Part shown: positions 1-10,462 of the stretch, piece by piece
How the letters are laid out: every line of letters begins with the position of its first letter
Numbering within the stretch: position 1 is the first letter of the stretch
NCBI GenBank assembly: GCA_000711775.1
Contig: ARYC01019235.1
Span: forward strand, 1 to 64,000
DNA: 64,000 nucleotides
Direction: 5' to 3'
Source: Oxytricha trifallax
Lineage: Eukaryota > Ciliophora > Spirotrichea > Sporadotrichida > Oxytrichidae
Position numbers and translations under genes: made by a program
Notes under the pieces: generated by a model
Seen by the model: only the letters and a program-made list of their open reading frames with translations
Told to the model about the DNA's origin: nothing
Database searches by the model: none

Positions 1-1141
1 GGAATAGATTCCTCTAAAAGAGGAGATCAAGAAACCCAGTGGAGTCTCTTAGAGTTGAAGTCTAGAAGTAAGTTAAAATGAAGAAAGCAGTCAAGAACTT
101 TCCAGTCTCTGAGATCAAAAAAATTATGGTTAAAATAGAGGCAATAAAGATTCCCATATTAAATATTATTGACTTAGATTCTTGCCTAGAAAGCTACCCA
201 CTCTTGAAGATAAAATAGAGAAGAGAGTCATTACTGATGGTTAATATGCTTACAAGATATATCCATTCAATTACTTCCTTGCTGATGACAAGTTCCAAAT
301 GGAATTTGCAAATGAGTATTATGCTCTTTAAAAGGCAAAGTTAAATGAGTGTAGGCATATCATCTAGCTTGATGCTATTTTACTTGGTAAAGATCATGTA
401 GCCTTCAGGCGTCCTTTACTTGAAATGACTTACAGAGAATTCTTATCTGACAATAGATGTCAGACATAAATTAGCTAGATAGTATAGCAGATAGTTGAAG
501 GGATTGAAGAGCTTCACGAGCTAGATTATGTTCATAGAGACTTAAAGCCAGAAAATATCATGTTGAACTTTCAGCCTCTTAGAGTTTACATTATTGACTT
601 CAACAGAGCTCAAAGAGTACAAGCCTCTGCATAAGGAAATGTATACGGCACTCCTGACTCCTGGATATTTCCCACAGAGAGAGGATTGGAGAGATGGAGA
701 CACTTAATGGGATATCTGGGCTCTAGCAGTAATAATAATAGAGAGCGACATGCAAAGAAACGATTACTTTAGCTGCAGGGGTGAGAGAGATTCTCTAAGC
801 AGAGAATCAAACAATATCTCGATAAAAATAAAATAAATGGAGGTCTCAGAGAACTTGCATACTCAACTGTTATCAAGCCAAGCAAAGAGAATTAACAAAC
901 AATAGAAACAATCAAACATCAACTAAGAAAGATAAAATTCAGAGAACTGCCACATGGACTCTAAGCTTATGTTTGTGTGAAATATTTTAAAAACTCACTT
1001 GTTATACTCACCTAAAATACTAATATTTAAACATTAAACCCCTACATAAACCCTATTAAAACCCTAATAAAGTATGCACTAATAGTCTACTTTTATCAAT
1101 CAAAAACTCAATCAAACTACTGAAAGGGTTTTGGGGTTTTG
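1..1141 (+). mobile_element. TBE transposon, right part only (TBE-1)
   Basis: This is the right end of a telomere-bearing element entering from beyond the left edge. It ends at 1141 in GGGTTTTGGGGTTTTG, the inverted form of the C4A4 termini seen at 3914 and 33282. The next three bases, ATT (1142-1144), fit the ANT target duplication of TBEs, and the bases after that are coding MDS of gene P1. The interior holds the C-terminal half of the 57-kDa type ORF. The orientation is the same as TBE-2. The left end and the other copy of the duplication are outside the window. Confidence 0.9.
70..1125 (+). pseudogene. TBE 57-kDa ORF, kinase-like part, frameshifted
   Basis: Read with TAA/TAG as Gln, the frame shows a protein-kinase core: YVHRDLKPEN near 525-560, then IIDFNRA near 590-610, where the usual DFG is DFN. 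It continues into GNVYGTP. At about 653-666 the heptamer ACTCCTG is present twice in tandem. The homologous TBE-3 copy (33.7 kb, minus strand) reads GTPGYFP without interruption, so the second heptamer is a 7-bp duplication that breaks the frame. C2H2 zinc fingers expected upstream lie outside the window. The ORF type is known for TBE elements; its role in transposition is not established. Whether the kinase is active cannot be told from sequence. Confidence 0.75.
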
Positions 1142-1144
1142 ATT

Positions 1145-1628
1145 GAATAAGTCTGTGAAATAATCTGTGTTCCATTATGCGCCTTAAACTTAGTCATTCA
1201 AATCTAAGGACTAATAGTATGAAAAATCTTATGAGTATTAAGCAAGATTCAATATTTAAATTTTTAATTTTATTAAAAATATTGAAGAGTTTTTTAAAAT
1301 TAGATAGAGCTGGAACTATTAATGCGGAGGCATTATAAGGTATAGAGTTTCCATTTAAAGTCTCTGCGAGCTAAGTAACAGCATTCATTAAATCTTCTCC
1401 ATTTGAATAAATTTCATTTATAATATGATACAATTATATGGCTTAATAAAAATTTATTCAATATATTTTCAATAAGAATCTTAGCATGACATAGAAGTCA
1501 AAATATTTACTAAATTTAATATTTAGTTGAATTAATCAATACAAAAAATAAATGGCCTTTTAATAATATTTATTAATCAATCCAGTAATGCTGAGCAAGA
1601 TTAATAAATTTTGGATTTATTTCATCAT
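1145..1628 (-). CDS. P1, secreted array-family protein, 5' part only, interrupted by TBE-1
   Basis: This is the start of a K-type paralogue. The ATG at 1628 opens a signal peptide (MMKQIQNLLILLSITGLI). A short MDS encoding SCQDS lies near 1470-1490. Next comes GEDLMNAVTQLAETLNGNS (about 1310-1412), then the segment ending QWNTDYFTDL against the TBE at 1145. These pieces match the same landmarks in P2 and P3 (EEDFFKALSQL, NGNS, VPAL; W..D-T). AT-rich IESs of about 60-90 bp lie between them; their pointers were not all resolved. Coding resumes beyond the left edge, after the TBE. Function is unknown; the signal peptide suggests secretion or a surface location. Confidence 0.7.
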
Positions 1629-2729
1629 CAATTGATGTTTGAAGTAATCGCTAATATAGAATGTTATTTTTACACTGATTATTGGACAACTATTATAGGA
1701 CAATTTAGCTTGAATCACTTGAAAGAGTAATTCGAATTTTTGTAAGTATAGTTACTATTTTTGTAAAAATTGACTTCTTAGTTTGATAGGAAAGAATTTT
1801 AATGCATGAATGATTTATAAAAATATTTAATGCTTATTTAATAGTGATATTTTATTCTTTTAAATATTTATTATTTGGAATAAATTCATCTAAACTTCGT
1901 AGTTTTGGACATAAAAGTATTAATTTATTGTATTATAGATAAAGTTAAAATAAAAATAAATTAAAATAGTGTAAAAATTAATATTAATTATTAATTAAAA
2001 TAAGAAATTACAAGTTTAAATTCATTTTTTACATTCAATTTAAATAGGAATAGAAAATTATTGGCATTAAAATATATGAGAACTCATTTAATTTACAATA
2101 ATTTGTTATTCTAATAATTTCAATGTAAAAATTAAAAAAATAAGATTAAAAATAAAATTCAATGAGCTGAAGGCTTATAAAAACTACAATCAGTTGAAGA
2201 GCTATTTCAGTTGCAAAGAGGAAAAATAGTGTAATTTGTTAATTCATGTAATTTATAAAGTAGAATGACCACAGACAATATTGAAAAAAATTAGCTACTT
2301 ATAATCCTTTCAACTTATAATTGATAGAAAGAGGATGAAAATTGTGTTAAGTGTGTAGACATTTTTTTGTTAATAAGATCGATTTCAAGTAATTCAGAAA
2401 ATTTTTTAAAAAAGTTTTTAATTTCTAGTTATATAATCATAAAATCAAAATAATTATAATTTTTATCATAAAAATGAAATTCTTAAATTCTAAATTAAAT
2501 ACTATCAATAATATTTTTATTTGCTGTCTTTAATTTTGCTTTTATTTATTTAAGTTAATAAATTGAGAGATATATAGATATTAATGAAATAGATAGTTAA
2601 AATAATTATCAACATATTTGTTGAAATACAGATTCATACTTAAAATTTAAGAAATATAAGTTATTTTCTTATCAGATTTACTCAATTTATTTATATATTT
2701 TTCGATTGTTTTATTCAACTTTTGTTGTA
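1629..2729. other. AT-rich intergenic region between P1 and P2
   Basis: About 1.1 kb at very high A+T with no usable reading frame. It contains the 5' shared block of the family at 1721-1771 (see separate entry) and otherwise homopolymer-rich sequence. No gene, tRNA or structured RNA was recognised. Confidence 0.6.
1721..1771 (-). promoter_or_regulatory. Shared 5' block upstream of P1
   Basis: Copy of a block found upstream of several array genes. Its core is GTAATT..TTTTTGTAAG followed by TTACTATTTTTGTAAAAAT. It lies about 100-150 bp upstream of the P1 start. Conservation in otherwise drifting AT-rich DNA suggests a promoter or a nanochromosome-end signal, but shared ancestry of the duplicated unit explains it equally well. 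Confidence 0.35.
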
Positions 2730-5700
2730 TCATGTCAATGGTGCTGGTGGTCTCCCATTGCAAATTTCTTGCACACCCCAAACTAGTATACTGATATTGT
2801 CCAATACTCTTACAACTAATCTATCACCAATTAGAACACTCAAATAGAATGGAACATTATTATTAATCAAAATTTATCAATCAATTCCATTATCTTTAAT
2901 TATTAACATCATTCTTAACCCATGAAACTCCACTAACGCAATCTCCTAATTATAAAACATATTAAAATAATAATTTTTCCCAGATTTGAGCAGCCAATTC
3001 TTCATTGCTCATTCCTTCTGTGTATTCTATTTGATCAAGAGCATCCTGAGGAATCAAAAAAAGTAAAGCTATTTTAAAATATTTTAGCTCTTACGTAACG
3101 ACTTTATAGAATTGGGAAAATTTATTTTTAATCAATTATTATAATAAAAATTAAAACAATAATTTTATTACACACAGGTTGCTCCTAACGACACAAAAAT
3201 AATATAATATAATTTAATATAATATATAAAACCCCATAGATAAATAAAGACACGAAGATTGTGATAATGAACAATTAAATGAAAAATTAAAAATTATTGG
3301 CTAATATTAATTATAATTAGGCTAAAATCAAATTTACTCACCCTGATTGGTTTATTTTATAAGGATAATTAATCGAGCCAATAGTTTTAATAATTAGCCC
3401 AAACATTATAATTATACCCCAATAATAAATAATTTTTCATTTAATTGCTCATTACCCTATTCTTCGTGTCTTGATTGATCTATGGGGATTTTTTAAAACC
3501 AATTTTTACACATACCATCGTTCTAAAAAAAACAAATCTTTAATGTATGTGAATTGATTATTTATTTCGAATAAGCAGTTTTTTAATCTTCACAAGAATA
3601 GTTCTTTTAGTATAAACAATATTATGAAATTTACAAGGATTCATTTATTTTCTTAATTAATAATTAATTTTTATATCTTTAAATAATTAATTTCATTAAA
3701 ATATGAGTATATACATTATCAACAAATTTTTATTTATAACCTCTTTGTTACAATTTAAATTTTATCGATTTGAGTTATGTTAAAATCATTTATTACAAAA
3801 TTGAAAAATGCCTAAAAATTAAACTTATTTATTAATAATTATATTTAATTGATTTTAATAGGCTAATATAAATGAATGGATGCAGTGGAATCAACAGGGA
3901 GCCAATCCACAATCAAAACCCCAAAACCCCTTAATGAGGTTTATAAGTGCTTTGATTTTTATGGTATAGTTGGGGTCTTATTGGGGTTATTAGGCCAATT
4001 TGCATAATGAGAAATAGAAATCAGTGAAATTTAGGGTTTATTTATGATGAGAAATATTTAGATTTATTGCTTAAGCTAAGGTATGGTTAGAGTATTAATA
4101 TAGACAAAGTCAAACCAGTACTTAATTATGCAGCTATAGCAAAGCTCCTATGCAAGAGTGTCTCAACTGTTAGGTATCACGGCCTGCTAGCTGTTTAGCA
4201 TTATAAGTCAGGCACATGAAAACATCCAGCAAGAAAATATAAGTTCTCACAGCAGCACCATATTGACTACCTCTGCAACTCGAAGATTTTAAATTTTTGG
4301 GCACACTTTCCACTCGACTAGCAAGCTGTGATGTTTCATCGCAAGTTTCCTAACATGCGTATTTCTCCTTAAACTATAGCTAACTTTTATAGAAGAAATG
4401 GTATTACTTTCAAGACTGTCAACATAGTGAAGAGAGTGATTGATTTCAAAGTGCCATTTTATAGTAATAATTTAAACTATATATATATATGATTAAGTGC
4501 AGAGAGCTATTATATCATCAGTTATACTCAGTGAGCTGTATTTTTCAACTCTTTTATTAATAAATCTTGGTATAAGACATATGATAATATAGAAGTATAT
4601 GACTAAAAGGTGAAGGTTGTCACCCATGCTCTTTTAGCTGGCATAAGTGAAGATTCAAGCTTAGAGAGTTATATCATTCACTCTCGCTCAATTAAGCGAG
4701 AGAAGTATATAGAGTTCCTACTTAAGCTAAGAGATAAATACAATGATGAAGAGATCATCCTGTTTGTTGACAACCTCTCAGATTATAAGACTCAGGAGTC
4801 AAAGAAAGCTTATGAAGAGCTAAATATAACACCTGTATATAACGTTCCCTATAGCCGACAGTTTAATGGAATCTAATTCTATTGGAGTTAAATCAAAACT
4901 CACAACAAGAAACTGGTGCTATATCACCTTATGCATGACTTGCCTATAGATACAGTAGACTTGATTCAGAGTAAATGCAAGAGAGTGAGCATAGATAAGA
5001 CAACTTTTTGTACGAGAGAAGGAAGAATGAAATGTTTATAAATAAGTTTTAGATTTAAACGAATGAATATGTTCACATTTATAATTAGCCCATAAAGGGG
5101 TTTAGCTTCTCTTATTTTTCTTCCTCTTATGGCTTGCTTGGACCCATTTTTCTTCTCTTGGTACCAGCTCCTGAACCTATTTTCATTTCATCTGGCTTTT
5201 AAACATCTTTATAAAGTCTCTTGTTCACTTCATGAATGGTCTATGACTTTCTCTCTCATTGAACCTTCGCATGCTCTTTCATTAGGAATATACCAGCTCC
5301 AGGTTTCCCTACAAAGTTATGAAGCAAAGCTTACTTGAGAGGTAAGGATGCTTCTTTAGCTCTTCAAGCCAAGCTTCGCTTATAAGTATGCATTGCTTCT
5401 TTTAATCTTCAGGAGAAATAGTGTACCGTTTCTTGTGAGCTTATTCAATGATCTCTCTGAGATAACTCTCTCTTAAAGTGCCAAGACAAAGAAGAAGCTC
5501 CTTTCTGGAAGTTTGTTTATGGTGGGAAGATAAACTAGCAACTCTTCATTTTCCATCGCATCCTCGTAGAGATTAGTGACTGAAATCTCTGGGTAGTTTG
5601 GTATTTTTATCAACTTAATTTCATTGTTTTTGAATGCTTTCTTCTCATCACAGAGTATAGCTTTAAGAATAAAATTTGGGTAACTTCCATCATTGGAAGG

Positions 5701-8700
5701 AATAATCCCACTATAGTATATGATTAAATATATGTTACATGCTTACCATGTTGATTAAGGTATAGATAGAGATCTTCCTTGTTTTTAAATCTTGAAATAA
5801 TTTCTTAAGCTTCAACCCTCTTCATTTCAGTATTTATAGATTCCATCCTTGTTCCTTCTCTTCTTATTGAATTTCAAATTATAATATACAGAGTTCTGGA
5901 TCCTACTATTAAAAATCTTAGTAATAAATATGGGCATCTTATAGGAGGTCAACCTGGTAAAGATACGTCGAGAAAATTTGCGGAAGCTGTAAAATCTTCA
6001 GAGATGGAGCTCCATTTTTATCAATTTAGTTCCATTAAATTTGTACTAAATTTGTTTAAATTTTATTAGTACTGTACTAAATTAGTTTAAATTTAATTGG
6101 TATCAATTTAATAGTACCAAAACTTAATTAGTACCTAGTTTTAAAGTAATGAGGTTTTAATGGAAAGGTTCTAAATGGTTCAAAACCTAATTGGTACCAG
6201 TACCAACCTAAATTTTATCTAAGTTGGCACCAAAATTAAAAATATTAAGCATGAAATTAGAAAAATTATAGTTATAAACTAAGTATAAATATGATCTCTA
6301 ACACTTCAATATCAACCATTATTGTTACAGTCCTAACTCATATACAGAGTAACTATAACTAGAGAGGTTATGAGAGCTTAATAATTGAAATTTAAATTTG
6401 AATTTAAACATGGCGGCTAACTTAAATCGAAAAGCAGTCTTTCTAAGAGCAGTATAATCATAGCTAAACTAAAAAGCCTGAAATTATTTATGTTTAGAGG
6501 AAGGTTTAGCTAAGAGCTATTGAGTATGAAGCAGAGGTTTTTATCATAGAAATATTAAACTAGATGGAGAGAGCAGAGATTGGAGTTTAAACTTAAATTG
6601 ATTATGTTGAGGAAGAAAAAGAACAGCTGCCAGTTGAAAAAATAAAAACATTTTAATGCCAAGAGTGCTAGAGTTTTCTCTCAACTGAATAAAGCTTGAA
6701 GAGGCATATTAAAGAGATACATTCTCGAAAGCCTAAGGTTTATTACAAGCACGATAAGGTAGTTGGCGGGTATCAGTGCATAACATGCATGAAGTATTAT
6801 ACTCACTCAGCTAAAGTTAAAAGGCATATGCAAAAGTATCACCTTAATGGGTTATTGATTTAAAATGTAGAGACTCAAAAACTTTTACCAGCAAAGAGAA
6901 AATCAAATACTCTTGAGTCTCAAAGAGTATAGCAGGAAAAGCTCAAGAAGCAGAAACGATTTGATACAATGAATTAACCTGCAGAAAATACCTTTTTAGC
7001 ATGTTTCTAAGAGAGAGCTATGCATATTCCTGCATTGAATGCAGTTGATCTTAGCAATTGCATTGAAAATTATTTGAATATAAGCGTGCCTAACAAAGTA
7101 AAGCTCATAGTGGTTGGCGAATATGCGTAAAGTTTACCCTTTCAGCTATCTGATTAAGAATGAGCAGTACCAGAATGAATTCGCTAACGAATATATGATT
7201 CTAAGAGAGGCATAGAAAAGAAATTGCAAGAACTTGATAAAGTTAGATGGTGTTACTTTAGGCTTTGGTTTCGTAGCGCTAAGAATAAAGAAATTTGAAA
7301 TGACTCTTAGAGACTATCCATATCATAACATATACCAAATGATTTGAATGATATTCTATCAGAAATGATAAAGGGTGTCAAAGAGTTACATGAACTTGGA
7401 TATGTTCATAGAGATTTGAAACCTGAAAATAATTTGATGAACCTCTGCCCTTTAGAAGTGGTTTTCATCGATTTCAATAGGGCTTTACGATAAGAGAATC
7501 ACTAAGTTCAATTCCTTTTAAAATTTTGATCCTTCTACAGTCGCACCACTTAAAATTGTCAATAATCTCACTACCAGAACAGCCAAACTTTACTTCTAAA
7601 AAGATCTTTACATATTCTACCAGGATTTAGAACATTGTTCTGTTTTGACACTTTAGCTTGGTTTCATCCACAAATTTAGGTTAAGGATAGACTTTTAGGC
7701 ACCCTGATATTCTTTATAGACTTTAGCCTAATTCCATAAAGATTTTAAGATTCATGAGTCAGCTATAGCCACAAGTCAAGAGGAGAACTACTAGCACCTA
7801 CTAGATCAAAAGATTTTAGCAGGCACTGAAAGTAATGAATATAACGTTAGCTAAGATTCTTGGTACCCCAGGATACTTTCCAATAGAGAGAGAGTGATAT
7901 GGAAAATATGACTTATTTTGGTACTAAGCATGAAAAATAATCAATTAGTTTGGCATAAAAGCATATCAAGCAAGAAGATGTATGCTAAGAAATTAAAAGT
8001 ATAGTAGATATGATAATCGTGAGAGCTCCTCACTATCCTCGCCAATAATTAGACGATATACTAAAGACTCTAGAGAGAGAGAGCAAGATTCAAGAGATAT
8101 TAAAAAGACAAGCAGATAAAATTTGTTTGAATTAAGCACATTAATACTCATTAAAAATTCATTAAATTGACATAAAACCTGCGTTTTCTCTACTAACCCC
8201 AATAAGACCCCAACTATACCCTTCTAATCAAAGCACTTATAAACCTTACTAATGGTTTTTGGGGTTTTGAATGACCGAGAAATCTCCTTCTGTAATTTTA
8301 ACACAGTCCCAACATTCAACATAATAATCTTCCTCTGATATATTGCTGTAGGCGGCAGCCATTTAAAACAAATAAATTTATCTTAAATTTTCCAGACATA
8401 GTCATTGTACATAGTTGAAAGTTGATAGTAATTGACATTGAGTGCCATAACTTCTAAACTTAAACCCTAGAATTCCTGGAGTAATTTTCTCAAGTTAGTT
8501 TGAACAGTCTCCTCTACAGATGTCAAAGCTTTCTGATCATAATCTAGAGTCCTATAAAAATATTATTTTTTTAATTTTATATTCATCCTTCTAATTACTT
8601 AGGAGAGCTATTGATTAATTTAGACTAATCTCTCTTAACAAAAATAATTTATTTTAAAATTTATAAAATATTCTACAATTTAAAGTTTCGGACCTACTGT

Positions 8701-10462
8701 ACAGACGGTTGGTCACCTGACCTATTCTGACAGAGTAGAGGATTCGAAACCCAGGGTTCGCTGATATTTGTACCTGGTAAAAAGCACGGAATATCCCAGG
8801 GTTCTGTAGTGTCTGTACCTGGTAAAAAGCACGGGATAACTCGTACGGAGCTGGTATGACGTTAAATGGCAGCACTTGACCCGGCTTGGAAATCCGGAGT
8901 GGCTACATGGAAGAAAGGACACGTGTTTGGACTACGGTTGAGTTTGGTGGTGACCACACCTGATGCTTCCTGAGGGGAGGTCGGGAGGAAGATTACCTTC
9001 AGTATTATTTCCCCTTAATATTAATTTCCTAAAAAATTATCTATCTATCTATCTATTTATTCTACTATTTACTTATTAAATTTTGAATTTAACGGGATTA
9101 GTTTTCTTCACTGCTTGCATCGTAACCTTCCTCATTAATAAAGATATTTTGGCAAGCTTATTTTTATTTTTAATTTAAATTTACAAGCGTTTGCTGTAAT
9201 TATGCAATTAATCATATAAATGGGACAAGAAATTAAGTCAATAAATTTTGAGATTATTAAAAAAACTATTGAAATAGTGAAATTTGAAGGAAAAGTTTCT
9301 ATAATATAAATTGAATTTAATGTATTTTCATAGAGAAGGAGCATGGAAGTTAAAACCCTACTTTTTAATTTCTAAAATATTAAACTTTATTGCAAATTAC
9401 ACTTTTGCCTAAGTAACAGTGTCATTGAAAACGAAAATAAATTTTAATTTAAAGCTAACTAAAAATGTAAATTATGCCTTCAGATAGATACATAATCAAG
9501 TAGCCTGCCTTATCATCTATATTATTGATAATCTAAAATTAAATTTAGATTATTGAGAACAAAAGTTTTTATTTTAATTTATTCAAGCTTTTTAATGATT
9601 TAAAATATTCTCTAATAAATATAATACTTCATTTCTACTTTGCATTAAGCATGTATTAATTTTGCAATATCTCTCCATCCTTGCCAAATATTTGCTGATA
9701 CATCACCCTCGTATAGTGCTTGAAGGACGTCACAATCTCCTTCTCCCAATAAATAATTGGTTAGTTCCTCAATCCATAAAATTATATCAAACTTTCTTAA
9801 TCTTTTACTCATTTTAAGTAAATGTAGTCAAGGAAGTTTGATTCATTATGACAAAAATCTTCGAATGTATTGATTTACTCATATGTGCTTAACTCGCTAC
9901 TTCCTCTAAATTTGTCAAAAAATTTCATGAATCCAATATAAATTTCGGCGATACTCTTTGTGAATATTTCGTAGCATTGTTGGTTGTCATTGTACAGTTG
10001 AATTAGAGTCCTGTCAACATCTCCAAAAGTTCTTGTGTCTGCATCTGAAAGTTGAGACATGTATGTATCATACCATGTTTATCCTACGGATTAATCCCAC
10101 TCAATTGATTGGAAGGAAGATAGACTATCTGTCTATTAGGCCAAATTCAATTAATGGTGATATATTATTGAAAATAAAATAAGTTCGGGTCTTATTCAAA
10201 AATTTAATTCTCTAAAGCTGGAACAATACTTTTAGAAGCATTATATGGAACTGAATTTCCATTCAAAGAAGCTCCTAGCTGTGATAAAGCTTTGAAAAAG
10301 TCTTCCTCATTTGAATATTTAATATAATAAAAATATCAAAACTTGATTATTAATTAAAAATTTGAATTCTATCCTGATACTGCAATTTTATAAATAATTT
10401 AATTAAATATCAATCAGTACAGTTGCTACGTTTAGAACTTTGAAAAATTTATCTATCTTCAT
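2730..10462 (-). CDS. P2, secreted array-family protein, split by IESs and by TBE-2
   Basis: Complete K-type paralogue. The ATG at 10462 gives MKIDKFFKVLNVATVLI; joining at pointer ATTG continues it as AVSGQNS. Later MDSs: EEDFFKAL..NGNS (about 10206-10316), the segment QTWYDTYMSQL..FEDFCHNESNF (9840-10170), CDVLQALYEGD..WQGWRD (9660-9780), DDKAGYLIMYLSEGII (9470-9530), ANACQNIFINEEGYDASSEE (9085-9205), QKALTSVEETVQTNL..NDYVW (8385-8560), ECWDCVKITEGDF (8273-8360), then TBE-2, then VDWLPVDST (3875-3911), EYTEGMSNEELAAQIW (2985-3055), GDCVSG (2905-2960) and VWGVQEICNGRPPAPLT with TGA at 2730-2732. Good pointers: GCATAATT (9470-9477 and 9198-9205) and GCTTG. Signal peptide plus conserved Cys suggest an extracellular protein; no known domain was recognised. 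Confidence 0.75.
3227..3501. repeat. Inverted-repeat (hairpin) element inside a P2 IES
   Basis: The two sides are inverted copies of each other. The left side reads AACCCCATAGATAAATAAAG then ACACGAAGA near 3229-3260; the right side carries its reverse complement ending CTATGGGGATT near 3450-3490. Arms also share CAATTAAATGAAAAATTA. The arms are roughly 100 bp with imperfect pairing. It lies between the last MDSs of P2 and is not present at the homologous place in P3. It looks like a small non-autonomous element. Confidence 0.65.
4020..5060 (+). pseudogene. TBE transposase (42-kDa type, IS630/Tc1/mariner superfamily), inactive
   Basis: The frame begins near DEKYLDLLLKLRY (about 4044) and shows a helix-turn-helix region (AAIAKLLCKSVSTVRYHG). 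An in-frame TGA follows at GT-TGA (about 4216) and the frame breaks in a TATATATATA run near 4480. The region homologous to the first catalytic Asp (ADEAVF in TBE-3) reads CAG TGA here (4529-4534). The second Asp is kept in LFVDN (about 4770). The third catalytic residue, a Glu in the family, is TAA (4874-4876), so Gln or stop, within FNGI-x-FYW. D-to-third residue spacing is 34. The enzyme would cut and join DNA during precise TBE excision; this copy cannot. Confidence 0.85.
5073..5846 (-). pseudogene. TBE 22-kDa type ORF with one nonsense codon
   Basis: The ATG at 5846 gives MESINTEMKRVEAQEIISRF, closely matching the TBE-3 copy (MESMNDAMKRIQSQDLIGKF). A GTAAGC...CTATAG stretch after LYLYLNQH is a likely short intron. 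The protein continues through NYPEISVTNLYED. Near the C-terminus an in-frame TGA replaces the Arg codon found in TBE-3 (KVQ-stop-ERKSQ against LNRERKSQ). Reading past it ends at a TGA at 5073-5075. Known as one of three TBE ORFs; biochemical function is unknown. Confidence 0.7.
6000..6250. repeat. Low-complexity degenerate repeats inside TBE-2
   Basis: Repeated variations of TTTAGT/ACTAAATT and AGTACCAA..TTAATTGGTACC occur between the 22-kDa and 57-kDa ORFs. No coding frame is seen. It is probably the intergenic spacer with both promoters. Confidence 0.4.
6412..8175 (+). pseudogene. TBE 57-kDa ORF: two C2H2 zinc fingers and a kinase-like domain, frameshifted
   Basis: A start at about 6410 (MAANLNRKAVFLRA) runs into TGA and the frame must shift before the body. 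Two C2H2 fingers follow: C-x2-C-x12-H-x4-H in FQCQECQSFLSTEQSLKRH (about 6652) and again in YQCITCMKYYTHSAKVKRH (about 6772). The kinase part shows GYVHRDLKPEN (about 7400-7430) and FIDFNRA, again DFN in place of DFG. The activation-segment piece GTPGYFPIE appears only near 7861-7886, about 350 bp later than expected, so an extra segment lies between. The combination of fingers and kinase is a known oddity of TBEs; its substrate is not known. Confidence 0.7.
8690..9000. other. GC-rich island in a P2 IES, with a 45-bp tandem repeat
   Basis: About 300 bp of near 50% GC in flanks of 20-25%. Two units 45 bp apart begin CCAGGGTTC at 8751 and 8796, each holding TACCTGGTAAAAAGCACGG. It lies between the MDSs ending SSEEN and beginning QKALTSV of P2. 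The homologous interval of P3 holds a palindromic element instead and that of P5 only about 120 bp. No reading frame on either strand looks coding. A tRNA-like B-box was considered and not supported. Source unknown. Confidence 0.6.
9206..9477. other. IES in P2 with pointer GCATAATT (minus strand sense)
   Basis: The direct repeat AATTATGC (plus strand) is present at 9198-9205 and 9470-9477. Deleting one copy with the 264 bp between joins ..YLSEGII to TANACQN in frame. Eight-base pointers are usual in Oxytricha-type germlines. Confidence 0.8.

Larger units (their letters stand above)
3914..8269 (+). mobile_element. Full-length TBE transposon (TBE-2) inserted in P2 coding sequence
   Basis: 4356 bp with both termini: CAAAACCCCAAAACCCC at 3914 and TTTTTGGGGTTTTG ending at 8269. 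It is flanked by AAT at 3911-3913 and 8270-8272. Removing the element and one AAT joins ..GDFSVI to VDWLPVDS in frame in gene P2, so the insertion is in an exon-type MDS. Gene order is transposase (plus strand, left), 22-kDa ORF (minus) and 57-kDa ORF with zinc fingers and kinase (plus). All three carry lesions. Confidence 0.95.

Noticed and set aside
5129-5338. 69-residue plus-strand ORF in TBE-2
   Set aside because: Antisense shadow of the C-terminal part of the 22-kDa ORF.
8722-8922. Two minus-strand ORFs in the GC-rich island
   Set aside because: They arise from the 45-bp tandem repeat and GC-rich composition, differ in frame, and have no start context or similarity to neighbours.
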